Shown here: piece by piece, positions 22,201 to 37,200 of the stretch | Layout: every line of letters starts with the position of its first letter | Numbering within the stretch: the first letter of the stretch is position 1 | From: Nectonema munidae | Lineage: Eukaryota; Nematomorpha; Nectonematoida; Nectonematidae | Assembly: GCA_030549495.1 (NCBI GenBank) | Contig: JAUIRK010000463.1 | Coordinates: 619,001-683,000, forward strand | Reading direction: 5' to 3' | Length of the DNA: 64,000 bases | Position numbers and translations under genes: made by a program | Notes under the pieces: model-generated | The model's input: only the letters and a program-made list of their open reading frames with translations | What the model was told of the DNA's origin: nothing | Databases searched by the model: none

Positions 22201-25200
22201 TCAGATGAATTCATCAAGAGCTGCTTCTCCCTAAAAATCGTTTAAATGTGAATAAATTATAATCCAAAAATGATGAAAAGAATACCTAATCCAAGATTCT
22301 TCATCATCAATTTCTCGCAAAAAGTTTTGTAAGGAAACAGCGTCTGCCAGTTTATTGCGCTTCACGACACTCACATCTTTGATTTTTTCAAAGCGTTCAT
22401 TAATGTTTTTTTTGCGATCAGAAATGAAATTGGGATCTTCGATTTCCAATTCATCTGATTCTCCTAATTGACGGCTCAACGTATTCATATTCTGTAGTAT
22501 CTCCTATAAATATTCGTATGAATCATAAAACCTTCATTAGTGAATACTTTTTCTTTTAAACTAATGTAATCTCTTTATAGTCGACACCTCTATATAATGA
22601 ACATGTTTATCGAATCACTAAGGAGCTTTCCAACTTTTTTGCACAGGCGAGCCCATAAGATACCTTTTACATGGACATGATCCCCTAATGTCCATAAGTT
22701 TTAAATGAAATGTAGTTATGAATTTATATTGTTCTTAATAGTGCGATATCATAATTTAAAAACATAAGGAATTAGATAGTCGCTCATGATTTTAATATAG
22801 CAGCTAAACTGGAAAGATGTACCACAGGCTGTACATGTACAATATAGAGTGGTCATATAGGATGAAAAGTTTATACAACAAGTACAAACATCTTAAGAGC
22901 TTCTCAGAGAGGAGAAATATTTGGAGATCATTTTCAAATTAACTTTCCACACTTGAAAAGGGAATTCGTCTTCTCAATGTATATTATTTAATCTCTGAAT
23001 AAAAGCTGTCTTATTTTTTATATACTGCTATTTAGGTATAAAGGTGAAACTCTCCATTCTTGGTCAAATTCGACGCAAAACAGGAAAAGTCGAGAGGCAT
23101 AGATGAATACTATTACTATACGTTAGGTTATGACATTTTTTGTGTTTACCCTCTAGTATTTTTCCATTAACTTTTTGGTATAAAAACTAAATCTGTTATT
23201 AAGGTTAATTTACTTATCAAAAAGTAACCTCATACTGCATTTTATCTTATTTTTAAAATTTAAAATATGTTGAAAAAAGTGCAAAAATTATAATTTATTT
23301 ACAATTTAATCAAAATTATTTATTTTTTTTAATCAAAATATTTGTGGGTTTTGAATTTTTCTTTAAGTCTTCCATTAGTTTTATTGCCGTTTCTGCAATA
23401 ATATTTGTTCGCGGTATGTCAACAACCGTGGTATCTTTCACCCAGTGATTTTTCAAGCATTTTTTTTAGCACTTTTGCATTCCGTGTTCTGAATCCAATT
23501 TAGAAGTTTTTCATAGTTTTCATGTTCAAAATTTTGGTTATAGAACCATATTAAGTCTAACTACAATTCCCCTAAAGCGACCAGTATTTGTAGGTGTAGT
23601 ATCACAAATAATTTTGACAGCAGTTGTATTACAAAATACAACCAATTGAAACTAAACAAAAAGTTAAAGAAAGAAAAACATAATATAATTAAAAAAAGAA
23701 CACCAACGCAACACAAATTATGTAAATAGTGGTTATATAAAGGAAAATTGAGGATTTTAAAAATTATGATGTTTCGAGTAGGCGGACTGATGACTTTTCT
23801 CATTCTTTTATGCAAAATTGTGGACAAAAAAGAGACTAAAGGAAATAAACGTGTATCTTATTAGCCGTTTAATCTTGATTCAAAGGATAAGCGATAGAAC
23901 GAAAAGAAAATAAGAAAACTTGGATAAAGGGAAAAGTTGGCCAAAAAGTATCGTTGCCCCTTCAGTTTAGAAGGCATCCTATATTCATCAAAAAGTTCAA
24001 AATTTGTCCAGAGATAAAAACATGTATACTGAATATTAAATTTATTGCTCTTATTATTAAATGCAAAATTTATTTTAGTTATTTAGTATATAAAGGCCGA
24101 GATTAAAAGGAGGTCGATAAAATGGGAATAAAGAGAGTGCTTACTTCATGGGAGGCAATATCAGCTTCCAATATGCTATGCTTTTTGATCAAAGCCTGGA
24201 CGCTGGATAAATCTTTAGCGTGAGATGGTGATGCCAACAACTGCTCAACTTCACTCAGCCAAAATTCCATGTCTTTCGCAGCAGCATTAAAAGCACGATG
24301 CTTGTTAGCTTGCTTCAACTTGAAACTTTTGTCCTTGCTTTTGCGCAGTAAAACTTCCCACTGATCTCCAAGAGACTAAAAATGGATATCCAATAAGTGA
24401 AATGTAGTTGTTTTGAAGTATTAAAATAAAGTACTAATAAGCTAAAGTTGAATTTTTTATATATGGTCAATTTCGGTATACATTATGTACGATAAACAAT
24501 CGAAAAACCTATAGATTGTCGTCCTTTACATTTTTTGAAGTTACTTGTGTCTAATTTGGATGTGTTTATTCTTCACAATTTTTTTACCGCGGTGCACGAT
24601 TTTAGGAAGTTAATAAACAGTAGCATATACAGAAATGAAATAATGTATAAAAAAGTATACATTTTTTAAGAAATAAGGAAGGGGTTTCCTGGAATCCTCC
24701 TCTGGCTACGTCTCTGACCATTTCCGCTTTATGGTTTGTAGGCATATTAACTATATTCCACTGAAGAAGTTGGCATGTCCTCTTTATAAATAAGCAAAAA
24801 ATATCAACGCTACAATTTGCGTTGATATATTTTGTTCTAATAAATTGATAATAGCTAATCGTATTCGTCATATCATAACAATAAATAAGAAAGCGAATGA
24901 AGGGAAAATATATGTAAAAGAGTTAGAAACACACATGTTACTCAAAGTCTTTTATTATTCTTTTGCAATCACACCTACAAGGAAAAGCGAGTGATTTATG
25001 TGATGTAGAGTTTCACTTGTGTCTTCGGTGTGACTTGATTTTTTCTCTTAACCTATTTTTCTAATATTGATTTCTTCACTTTATAAAGTTTTTTGAAAGA
25101 GCAATTGAGGTTAAAAAGTAATGGAATCAGAACCCAGCTCGCGTTTTTTTAAAAGAATCTTGGCAATCAATTGCTGCTGACACTATGCGTATCATCTAGA

Positions 25201-28200
25201 TAGAGTGGAAAAAAATATTTTAAAAATCGTCTTAACCCATAAAAATCATACAATTTATATTCATTAAAACTAATTTAAAAATGGAATTGAATTATAGGTA
25301 AGATTTTATTAAATTTGTCTTACCATATGAGTACAACAAATTACAAGGGTACAAAGTTATAAAAGGCTAAATTAAATCCATAATTTTTATCTTTTAGTTA
25401 TTAAGAATAAGTACTTAGGATTCCGGCTAATGTTTTATAAGTTGTAACTTAAGATGTGTTATGTTAAAACTCCTTATAAGTAAAAAACCAAGTTTGTGCT
25501 CGTAAGCGATGAGCCAATTTTAATCGTGCTAATTACATCAAATGAATTAGTTTTAATATTTCTACTCATGCTTAAAATACACAGACACGCATACACACAC
25601 ATAAATATATTTTTTCCATATGACGTTCTATACACTAAAGCTCTGCACGAAACGGACGATTATTTATAGGTTCCGTTTTAAAATGTGAGTAATCAAGGGT
25701 TCAAATTTGAAAAGGGTATGATATAGCCATTACCTGATTGTATAAAGCACATGTTCATCGATTTAAGTCATTGAATACCTATGAATCATATAACAAATTA
25801 CCATTTTTTATATTACACTGCCCCCATCACCTAGCTAACATCATCAAAGAGATAATCATTGAATATACGATACACATCCAAGCGAATCGTAATTGATATA
25901 CTGCAGACGGTTCAGGGTTTCAAAACTTGAGTTGCAAGGCATTATGTGGGAAATTTCATTCGTTTTGACGTGGGAAGAAGGAATTTTTATTATCCATGCA
26001 AGGCTCTAATATACAACAATTCTTATATAAGCTAATATATATGATACGAAATATTTTATAGCCAAAATCGTTTTCAAAATTAAAAAAAGTTCCAAAGTAT
26101 TAAATTGCTGATTTGATCTTGAAAGTACACCATATAATGCGATACTTGGCATCTTTCATTTATCTGGGGCAAAACATGGATCAACGTTGCAGATTTGTTC
26201 ATTGACTCCTGCGGACCTCCTTTTTTAAAATCCTCTCCAGGGATAAAATTTATTACTCGTATTTGATGCAAGCATTTTTATGTTTCGAAGATAAAAAAAC
26301 AAGAAATCATGAAAAAAAATTTTCAATAAGAATCACCCATGATCACTTTATAGTCTTCTTATAGTATGTGGTACAGCGTCTACAAGAAAGTCTGACAGTT
26401 GGGAATGTATAAAACTTGATGACAATTATTTTCATTGGTGTCCCATTAGATTCATGGGATGCCACTGCTTCAGTAAAAACATGGCTTAGGAAAAATCATA
26501 GTGCTGATGATTACACAGTGTTGCTATCTGGGAATTTTTAAAATCAAAGATCATGAATGTCAATATTCAATGAAAACGAAAGAGCACCTGTTAAAATATT
26601 TGAACCCCAACACTCAAAACCCACTTACCTAAAAACATTGAAGTTGAAAGAACGTGTATCTGCAATTATTTTTGTGGGAGAACACTTTTAGCATATATAT
26701 CTAGAAAACACGATAAAAGGAAAGCAAATTGAAATTTCTGATATTCAAGGCAAACCGGAATCTTTACCGAAGTGGAATGTATTTTGAAAAATGGATGGTA
26801 AAGCTGTTTAGACCCTATAGACCTGTAGAAAGTATTGTGGCAGCATTTTTACAATTATTTAGATATGTCTTGCATAAATTCATTTATTATATCAAGTTTA
26901 ATTCCCCAGAAGATTATTCTACGACAATAAATAATGGTAGAATGATTTTTTAAAAGATTTGCTCTGTGTTTACTCCAAGAATCTATGAAAATAAGGGCTT
27001 CGACACGACAGATTAAAAAGGAAAGTCTCTATTACAAATTTAAGGGTATACAGTAGAGCAAGATTTCCAAAATCATCTAGGATCAGAGGATATTTTCCCT
27101 TGCTTACCTAAAAAATTAAAACTTCAAATATTGTTTGCACGCTGTCTATTGTAAAGGTGGATTTTTTGACATCTTTAAACAATATTTAATTTTGCTTGTT
27201 TTATTCGAATAATCCAAAATAATGAAATAATCAAATAACCGCTCCTTAAATTTTAAGCTATCTATATTTTTACTAAGAGTATTTTATGTTAAAAAAATAA
27301 TCGTTTTTATATAGATTTAATTCTTATGAAAATTTACATTTTGGTAGGAAAATTTCGATAATGGAAAATTTTCCAAGTATATTACTTTAAAATACAAGAG
27401 TACAATGATTTACATAAAAAAGTATAGCATTCAAAGTCATTAAAAAATATTTGTATTAAATTTTTATAGAACCACTAATTGAAGTATTTCCACGATTATT
27501 ATTGTGTAGGCAAGCGGTGTTGTTCAAAGTAAAAACACCGTGATTACAAACACGATAAATAAAAATTTACTCGAAGTCTTTGCTGAACCGCTTCTTCACT
27601 CCCGACACATTTTTCATTATTAACCAATTTATCTCCCATTGAAAGAAGGGCTTGGATTCTGTCGGCATTAGCGCCCAGTTCCGCTTCAAAGGCTTCATGT
27701 TTTTGATGTTTTCTCTAAAAACGTAAAGAACATAGGTCTAATAAATCAACAAGAAATATAATTTTGGGTTATAAAGTAAGTTGGAACGAAATAAACGAAA
27801 ACTATTTCAAAAATTTACCCCTCATCAAGTACCATTTGGAATCAAAATGTTATATATTTTTGTACAACTCTTAGGTATTTATCGAATTTTAAAATTATTC
27901 TGTCGTTATACAAGTATACATATGCGCGTCGATAAAAGAGGCGTGGGGAGGGTGAACCCCATAATTCTCTTTAGATATATACATTTATAAACTTTCTAGT
28001 ATGTTAACACTTCACCCCCTAAGTCTGTCGTGAGAATCTAACTATCAGACTGAGTATACACGTTCAATAGAACACGCTAAAGGAAACATATTTGTCCGAA
28101 TGAGCAAACTTTTAGATGTATGCAGGTAGGCAGTTTAGATATTACTTAGATTACCCAAAAAATGAAAAAGGACAATCAGTGAAATTTATTTACAGATTTA

Positions 28201-31200
28201 AAATAAACAAATATTTCGAAATTTTTTTTTATATCGACAGTTTTTCCACTGCACATTTAAAAATGAAAGAAAATCCGATACATACAAATTAGCTAGGGAG
28301 ACATATCTCCAATTAGGAAAATTAAGGTTGTACTGTCTATAAAAGATTATACAACACAACTTTTCAATATTATAAATTTTAGCAACTTAATACAAGAATT
28401 AAAAGAAGAATCTTGAAAAAATGAAAGATATATTACCTGAATTGACGTAGGATCAATGAGGACTTGCTGGGTAGCCATTTGTAACTTTTCTTGAACCCAA
28501 TTTTCAATTTCATCAGCTTCTCTACAAAACTGCTGAATGTTTTGACTTTCTCCCAACTTTCCTCGTTTTTCAATTAAAGCATGCTTGAGCGATTCCCAAC
28601 GATCCAAAACCTCTTTTACTTTGTCTTCTATTGCAGGAGAGTCAGCTTCATTTGCATTGCTTAATACACGAGCAAGTTCTTTCAAGCGTGCTACCTTTTG
28701 TTCCTATATAAAGGAAATGTACGTTTAAAAAAGTTAGACATTTTTAAGTAAAAATGAAAGATTATATAATTTTACTTGAATGGTGATAGCTTTATCGAAA
28801 TCTTCATGTTTTTTGATCAAAGAATCAACATTTTCAGTTCCATCTTCTCCCATATCAGCCGATTTTAAAAAATCTTCCCTAGCTTTCATCCAATTATCCG
28901 CGTGCTGGCAATCACGATAGTATACTTGTAGCTCAAACTTCTTATCAAGCAATTCACGTCTATCTTGACATGCACTATTAAAATGAACAATAATTAGATA
29001 TATCAAGGTAAGTGAACCATTTTACTATTCTAAATCCTTTCTAAGTTTCTTAACTTCATCCAGGCAATTTTGTATATGCGGGCTTGAGTGGTGTTCATTT
29101 TTGATCAAATCATCGCCAAAATTGTAAAAGGATTCAAAGTTATTGTGATGAGAATCCAACTCAGTTTTATAATCCTTAATAAGATGAAATAAGAGCGGTA
29201 ATATGAACAAAAGAGTTTTGGAAAAAGTAGATGGTTACGCGATGTCTATCAATGAGAGCTTCGGCTTCCGCAACATCGGATGGAACTTCTTCTGAAGTGA
29301 AAAGGGCGTTCATATGGGAGATCCATGCTTTTAAATCGCTAAATAAACATTTTGAAGCTGAAATAGTTAGATTCAAAAGCTCTAAATGTACTTGTAATCA
29401 CTCAAAAACTTCTGCAAATCATAGGACTCAGACAATTTTTCTTTACGAAGTTGTGCCTTCTGATTTAAGACCTGCCATTCCGAATTCATTTTATCTTGTT
29501 TGGACGTTATATCATCGATGGAATCAGGGTAATTTTTGATGAGACGAACAGATGTGCTATTCATTTGATTAATCTGTCAAAAGGCAAAATATATATACAC
29601 AAAATTTGCTTAAGATTAGAAAGATACGCGTTCGCCTAAAGCATGAAGATCTCTTTCCATTCCCTCATGCTTGCGTTGCAAACCTTTAATACCGGCTAAA
29701 TCATTTCCACAATCATCAATATTTAGGCCTTCATCTTTTTCAACTATCCATTCTAGTGTATCAGCCAAATCTCTATAAAAGATACACATCAAAAATAAAT
29801 TACACAACCCTGAGCTTAATATTTTTGTTGTGCCAATCAGCTCAGATTTTTGAAATACAAACATGTTTGTCAAAAGAATATCCTTGAAAATTGTTGTTTT
29901 TTCAAAAAAAATATAGCAATAAATAAATATTATAATTTACTTTTTATTTAATTTAAAAATGTACAGAAAATCAATTAGTTTGGGAGAAAAGATTCTTCAA
30001 CGGTTTTCTTTTATCTTTTCACTATGCATGTCACGTTTCAAGTACCAAAATTAATCTACTAGGATGTTAATGTCCCAGTGCCACTGACACCTTTCTTCCA
30101 TTATGCGAATGTCTTTGTAAAATCGTTCCCCTTATTCTTTACTGAAATCTCAACAGTTTTCAGGAAAATACTTCAATGCGAACTTAAAAATGCATTTCAA
30201 CTGTCATACGTCCTCCAGGTGTTTTAAACTTAGCATGCATTTTTGAACATTCTAAATTTCTTTTTGGAAAACTGATTTAAAAGCTAAGTGAATTTAGGTA
30301 GCGTCTTAACAAATGAGATAAGTATAAAAAATAAATTGATCAACTAGAGGATTACAAATTTATATTATCAATACTATGATTACTAATTTTTATGCGTTTT
30401 TGAGAGGACATTAAGATTGTTTAAATACCTTTGAAATCTTTGAACTTCGTGAGCTGTTCTCAAGACTTCAGATCTTTCTTCAGCCACAGCCTTCATTTCT
30501 CCCCACTTTTTATTCAAATCCTAAACACGGAAAATAAACAAGGAAATCAAAAGAATGAAACATCAGATGCAACTCACCTCAATTTGAGTTTGGATACTGA
30601 CAGCAGCCTCACTGTGTCCCATATCTTGCAACTTTGTAGCAACTTCATTCATCTCTAATAACCTAACCTCGTTAGCACGCATATCCTTAAAAAAGTGAGA
30701 TAACCATTTACAGTTCAACATTCCCAAAATATAAAAATGTAATTTTGAAGATTAAAACATTGAAAAAACTCTTTAAAATTTTAAAATAAACATAGAAATA
30801 CATCATAAATACACTAAAAATTCATCTTTCAATTTAGTTTAAAAATATTAAACTGACAAAAAATTTTGATCAAAATTTTAGAGGGCAGTTTTTTTTTGAA
30901 AATTCTATTTTTTTAGGAAATTTTTAAAGAGAAGTGTAATTAATGTTATAGAAGAAATTTTTACCACAAATTATCATTTTCAGATTCTACACTATGGGAT
31001 TCGATTCGAAAAGTCCGTTCTTCTGGGTTTTTAAAGAAGGAAAAAATTTTTATTCGGTTAACATTGAAAAGATGATCACTTGAGTCGAAACAAATTAAAT
31101 TAGGAATATATTGACAAAAAGGTGAGAAATATTTTCAGAGGTATAGAAGTGGGTTGATTAATCTTCTTCTGAAGAAAAAGTTTTTCTTCTTTCACTGCGT

Positions 31201-34200
31201 GTGAAAATATATATATAACGAAAAATTAACGAAATCAACACAATAAAAAATATTTTATCGTTAATTTCAAAAAAAAATTGACTTTATCATTATTAGCGAA
31301 AACGATAAATCAACAAAATATCGTTATTTTCTGAACTTTAGTATAGAAATATTAAAAATTAATTTCAAATTTTTTTTACAATTTAGTATCTCAACTGTAA
31401 AATGTTCATATTTTGGTAACATGTTATAAATTACATAAAAATGGGTTGTGATAAATATGTTGGTTATAAAAAAATGCAGAACTTTAGTTCGGTCATAAAG
31501 GGGTAAAAATTACTTTTTGAAAATCATCAAATTTCTTCTGAAGAATTTCTACTTGTTCCAAATCCTGGCCGACTTCTTGAGCAGCTGCAACAACTTGCTT
31601 TTGGGCAATCCAATCGCCGAGGGCTTTAGCTTCGCGAACAACCCTATACGCTTTACAGCTTTCTTCGAGCTTTCCTTTTCTCTCATCAGCAGTATCAAGA
31701 AGATTACGATATCTAAAAAGAAAGAATTCGTTATGATTAAATTATTAAAACTTAGTAATCTGAAATAGTAAGATTACACTGTCCAACAAAAAATTTTTTT
31801 TAACTACAAATATTAAACTAACTTTTATTCATGCATTTTTTATGACAAATTTGAAATTAAAAATCTTTTTTTAAAAAATGACTTAAATTTTTAGTAATTA
31901 GGCTTTTTTTTAATTTTTGCAGCTTATAATTAGTCAAAATTAAAATGCCTAGAAATTTATGCAAAACTAACCCCGACAGTTATTGCTACATTTGTGGCTG
32001 TTACATTTAAAAAATAAAAGAAAAATGACACCTTATGTTAAAAACTTTATAAATTATACTTTGGAATTAAATTGGGACCAAGATAAAACTTGGGCTCCAC
32101 ATATATGCTGTACTACTTGTTTAAATCCTTTGTCAAAATGGTCTAAAAATAAAAGTCAAAAGTTACAATTTGGAATACCAAGGATTTGGAGAGAGCCTAC
32201 AGATCAACACAGAGTGCTATTTTTTTGACTGAATTACGAGGTAATTTTTTCGCTTATAAATATTATTTGTATTAGTATTTACATATACTTTATAGGTATA
32301 ACATCAAAAAGCGCCTATAAAGTAAGTTATCGAAATTTAAATTCCGCTATTCGTCCAATAACTCATTCTGAAGAGATTCCTATACCGATTGCACCTTCAG
32401 TTTCATCAAAATTTTCTTCAGAAAGCTCTGAGACCGAGTTTGATAGTGAAAGAAGCGATGAAACATATCGTTTTTCTAACTCATCATTTAATGAGCCAAT
32501 AGTGTTTAAAATCAAAGTGAATTAAATGATTTAGTTAAAGATTTGAATTTGACTAAACACCAGAGTGAAATTTAAGTTTCTCGGTTGAAAGAAAAGAATC
32601 TTTTAACCAGAGAAACTAGAATAACAAAATATCGTTCAAGGTCTGAAGTTTTGGAAGAATTTTTTTGTTTGAAAACAATGTGTGCTACTGTAGCAATATT
32701 TATACTCTTTTTCAAAAATTAAATTTATTTTAAGCTTCACAATGGAGACTTTTTATTGATTCTTCAGTTAATAGTACCAAAGCTGTACTCTTACATATAG
32801 GAAAAGCTTTGCCATCAATACCAATAGTTAATTCAGCCTCTTTAAAAGAAAACTATGAAAACCTGAAATTTTTAATAGAAAAAGTAAAATACAAAGAGCA
32901 CAATTGGGTTTTCTGTGCCTATGGAATTCTCGAGATTCTAACAAACATTACAAAGAAAAACTTTGGCCAGAAAGATCGAGATCTGAAATAGGCTTTGGAA
33001 ATAAATTAGAAAAGCCTTTAGTAAAAAAGAAAAAATTATATTGCCGTCTCTTCACATTAAACTCGGGTTGGTTAAACAATTTCTTAAAACCATCAAGCTG
33101 ATGGCTCCAGTTTTTTATACTTGAAAGCCAAATTTTCAAAAATAAGTGATGCAAAATTGAAAGAGGGCATTTTAGTTGGACCCCAAATACGGCAATTGAT
33201 GGAGGATGAAAACTTTGACGAGACCCTTGATGAGTTGGAAGCTAATGCTTGGAAAAGTCTCAAAAATGTTTGCAAATATTTTTTAGGACGCCATAAATCT
33301 GAAGACTACGAATTAATTTTCTCTCAATTAATTAAAGCCTATGAAATGCTTGGTTGTCGCATGTCTCTAAAGGTCCATTTTTTGGATTCCCACTTGTCGT
33401 TTTTTTCTGAAAATCTATCAGATGTAAGCGATGAACATGGGGAAAGGTTTCACAAAGATATTTCAAAAATTGAAATCTTAGCTGGCTGACTATTGTTGGA
33501 CATTGTATAGAGAAGAAAAAAAAATATTCACAGAAAATAAACATAAATATAAAAAATAAATTTGTTTTTTCATACTTTTATTTGTACATGTATTGCGATT
33601 TTATATATACAGATAATAGGTACATATATTTACGAAAACGCAAATAACAAAAAATAGGAGGCATTTTGAATATAAAGAGATTCCTTTTTAGAAAATAACA
33701 GTTTAGGACTATTAGAAAATGATATATTTTAGCTTGTAGTAAAAATTTGTTGAACAGTGTTATTAAAGGAGAATTTCCATACATTTCAAAGACAAGTGGA
33801 TTCCAAGAAAGAAAAATCCTTTGCTTTAATATATAGAATTTCTGTTAAAAAAGAAAGCAGACAATTAGTCTTCAAAGGTTAAGGGCCGGCTTTTAAAAAA
33901 CGAATCTTATCTTTTTAAATGAATTTTCATATAAGTTAAAGCAGGCGATTTATACTTTTTGAAAAGAAGAAAAGCATGTATTGAAATCAGGACTGTGGAT
34001 AGAGGGGAGCGGAGATTAGCACACAAACACGGTTTTCATGAACCGAACACAAATAGCACATGGACCTCTGTTTTGTGGTAGTTTGTAATACTGTGCATCG
34101 GAAAAATACATGTTATTCACGCTTCGCAATAAAGATTCTAATATTAGTTCATGGTGCCAACGTTGTGTTATAAACGATCTACTGTTTATTGGAAATGGAG

Positions 34201-37200
34201 CATAATAGAATATGGAAATTCAGACACCATATTGTCTACGTTTATTGAAATGTATTATGGCTACTATGATTAATAAAAAAATATTTTTGATAAAACTTGT
34301 AAACCTCTTGTTTTATTCCCTTACAAAAACTTTTTCCAAATGTTAGGCCCTATAAATAAAGCGGGTCTCGCATACACGAGGGTCGCTTATACATGTTTAA
34401 ATAAGGTATATTTACAAATATTTATTAATTATGGGTATTATAAATACTTGTGAAGTTGCATTATACTATCATCAAAAAATGTTACATTTATATTCACAGA
34501 AAGTAAATTATAAATAAATTAAAAAATTTACATAAAAAATTAGGGTATTAAATCATAACAAAATTGATTCTAAATAATATTAAAATTAAAATTTTCTTTC
34601 TTTTGGGTTTTTAACATCGCAGTACAATTTTCTATTTTGTATATTTAGTTCATTTAACAAGCATTATAATTTAACTTTTAGAGTTTATTACATATATATG
34701 CCAATTTCAAAATAAAAAACAACAAATCTAAAGATTATAAAGAAAAACATAAAAAATCAAGCATTTAGAAATTGATTCTTTTTCATAAAGGTAAAGGTAG
34801 CACATGGATTGCTTTCATCAAAAAGGCGTGATAGCACCACTTGGGTCAAAATGAGATTCGAGCGCAAGATGTTATAGTAACGAAGAAAGGCATTTAGAGA
34901 GCGTATCTCTATGTCTAAGCTGTTTTACATTTATCGGCGAAGCTAAAGAGAAAAATGAAATAGAGATATATGCTTACTGGTTTAGAATTTCATCCTGACG
35001 TGCTTTAATGGCACTTTTGTCACCAAGATTAATAGCAGATGATGATGCCAAGGTGTCTATTTTCTTAACGTATCCAGCAGGAACAAATCCCTGCCTATCA
35101 TTTATTTCAACTTTCCACCAATCCTGAAAAAAAATTAAAAATATAAAAAGTTATAAATGGCTGGGGAGGCGGAAACAAAAAAATGCGAATCGGAATCAAA
35201 CTCCAAGTATTTATAAAAATGAGATATCAACGCTAAGTACTTATAAAAATCCGAATTCGACTCCATATACAGAAGGTTTAATGCGACTCATAAAAATGTG
35301 GCTCCTATTTTTTAATATTAGTATTCAGATAAATTTAAAAAAATGTAGGATAGAGCCAAGAAACGCCATTCTCTTTAAATTTTTATTATGATAAAAGAAT
35401 ATAAGGATAACTAACGCATAACTCAATACAGTAAAACCTACGTTTTACGTACCCTGGATTTTACGTCCTCGCCAAATAATCGATGATGTCATCTTTTTGG
35501 TCATTAAATGCATTATTAATACGTTTTTTCTTTGTGATTTTATGTATTAAAAAGTTTATAAAGGTTAATAATTCATCCAACTTCACTGTAGTAGTCTTCT
35601 TTAGCTGCCATAGTCCCTCACGTCGTACACGGTGTGACCATGTGTGATCCAGGCTAGGATTTTCGTGTTGTATGTCAATTTAAAGGTCAACCTGGATTTT
35701 ACGAATCCTACGTTTTACGTCCGCCGTTCGGTCCCGTGCCATACATAAAACGTAGGTTCTAGTGTATTTTAATTGTAAGAGACAGGCATTTTTTCTCACT
35801 CCGACCCCTATTTTATTCTTCATACGTTTGAATTAAATGCAATATTTTTAAAGAAATATACAAATAGTAAAGATTTTGGTACATTAGAAAGCTATCAAAT
35901 GATATTGGGTGAGTGGCGAAAGAACAAATATATTTAAAATGTAAAACACACACACTAAAATTTGCAATACTATTCAAATAAAATAATTTAAAAATATTAT
36001 TTTTTGACACTACAATGAAAATATTTTTAATTCTTTTTTGCATCGTGTCGAAAGCTGCAATGACCGGCCCTTAAACAAATTATAAGCATAATTTTATTAG
36101 GGTAGATAAACACGAACCTTTAGAAAGAAAACTTTGTTATTTATTAATTTATCCTTTTATGAGTTTTTGTATGACCGTTGATTAAAATCTATCTATTTTT
36201 TCAATAGTTTACCATTCAAAAAACATAATTTACTAAGAAAACAACTGTTATAAAAATCCAAATAAAATGAAATAAAATATAAAAATTTAGAAACTGTTAA
36301 AAGTATATAGATAAACTTATGAAAACATTCGCGCGGGTGATCGCGCGCTAATGCCCATGAGACACCTTCCTCCCGGTATATAAAGATTGAAATTTTACAT
36401 ACCTTGTGATTACTATTCAAGAGGGTCAAAACATCGCCCTTCTTCATTGAAACTTCTCTTGGACTCTTTTCAGTGTAGTCGAATAAAGACTGGACATGTT
36501 CTTTACTACTTGAATTGATGTCTGGGGAGCCGGCATTTTTTTCTTCTAACTCTTCGCAGACACTGCCTAAATCTTCGAGCGTTTGATTGAAAGCTTTCAA
36601 ATCACTTATCAAAGTTTCATGCCTCTTCAATAAAGCCTAAACATATGAGGTTTTTAAAAGCATTAAAGAAATAGCTTAACCTTTAATTAAGAAATCGAAA
36701 TTTTCTTTAATTTAGAAATTAACATAACAGTTAAAAGCAATTAGCACCCCTCTCCCACCAGTTTGGCGGAAGAATCAAACAGTTAACTGATTAACAGTTA
36801 ACATACAACATATATATAATTCTTGGCAAGCTATGGGCTCGACTATATAAGCCCACGCGATTTTGATATGATTATCATTCTTCTTTTCTGCAAGCAACGT
36901 TACTTACTTGCCCATTACTTATCTTCAAAAAAGAAACAATCATCCTCAGCGACGTTGCCGACTTTGGCCTCTCCGCTCCGCTACGTTTCTCTCGCCGGTG
37001 GAACCCCTGCTCCGTCACTTGCTGATCGCAGGGATTCCGCCATTGATTCACTCGTAGCTTTCACCGCCAACTCCATCCAGGCTCTCCGAGACCAGATCCA
37101 CTTGCTTTCTCTGGAGTTTGCCAATCTCCGTTCCCAAGATCCTCCTGATTCTCCCTCTACTTCGGTCCCTACTCCTCCTGAAGCTCAGGCTTCTCCTGTT

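Noticed and set aside
23330-23580. Possible transposase fragment on the minus strand
   Set aside because: Only about 35 readable residues, without a family signature; recorded as intron content only.
25980-26960. Possible coding patch in the exon 30-29 intron
   Set aside because: Short frames with less extreme composition, but no motif that I recognise on either strand and many stops.
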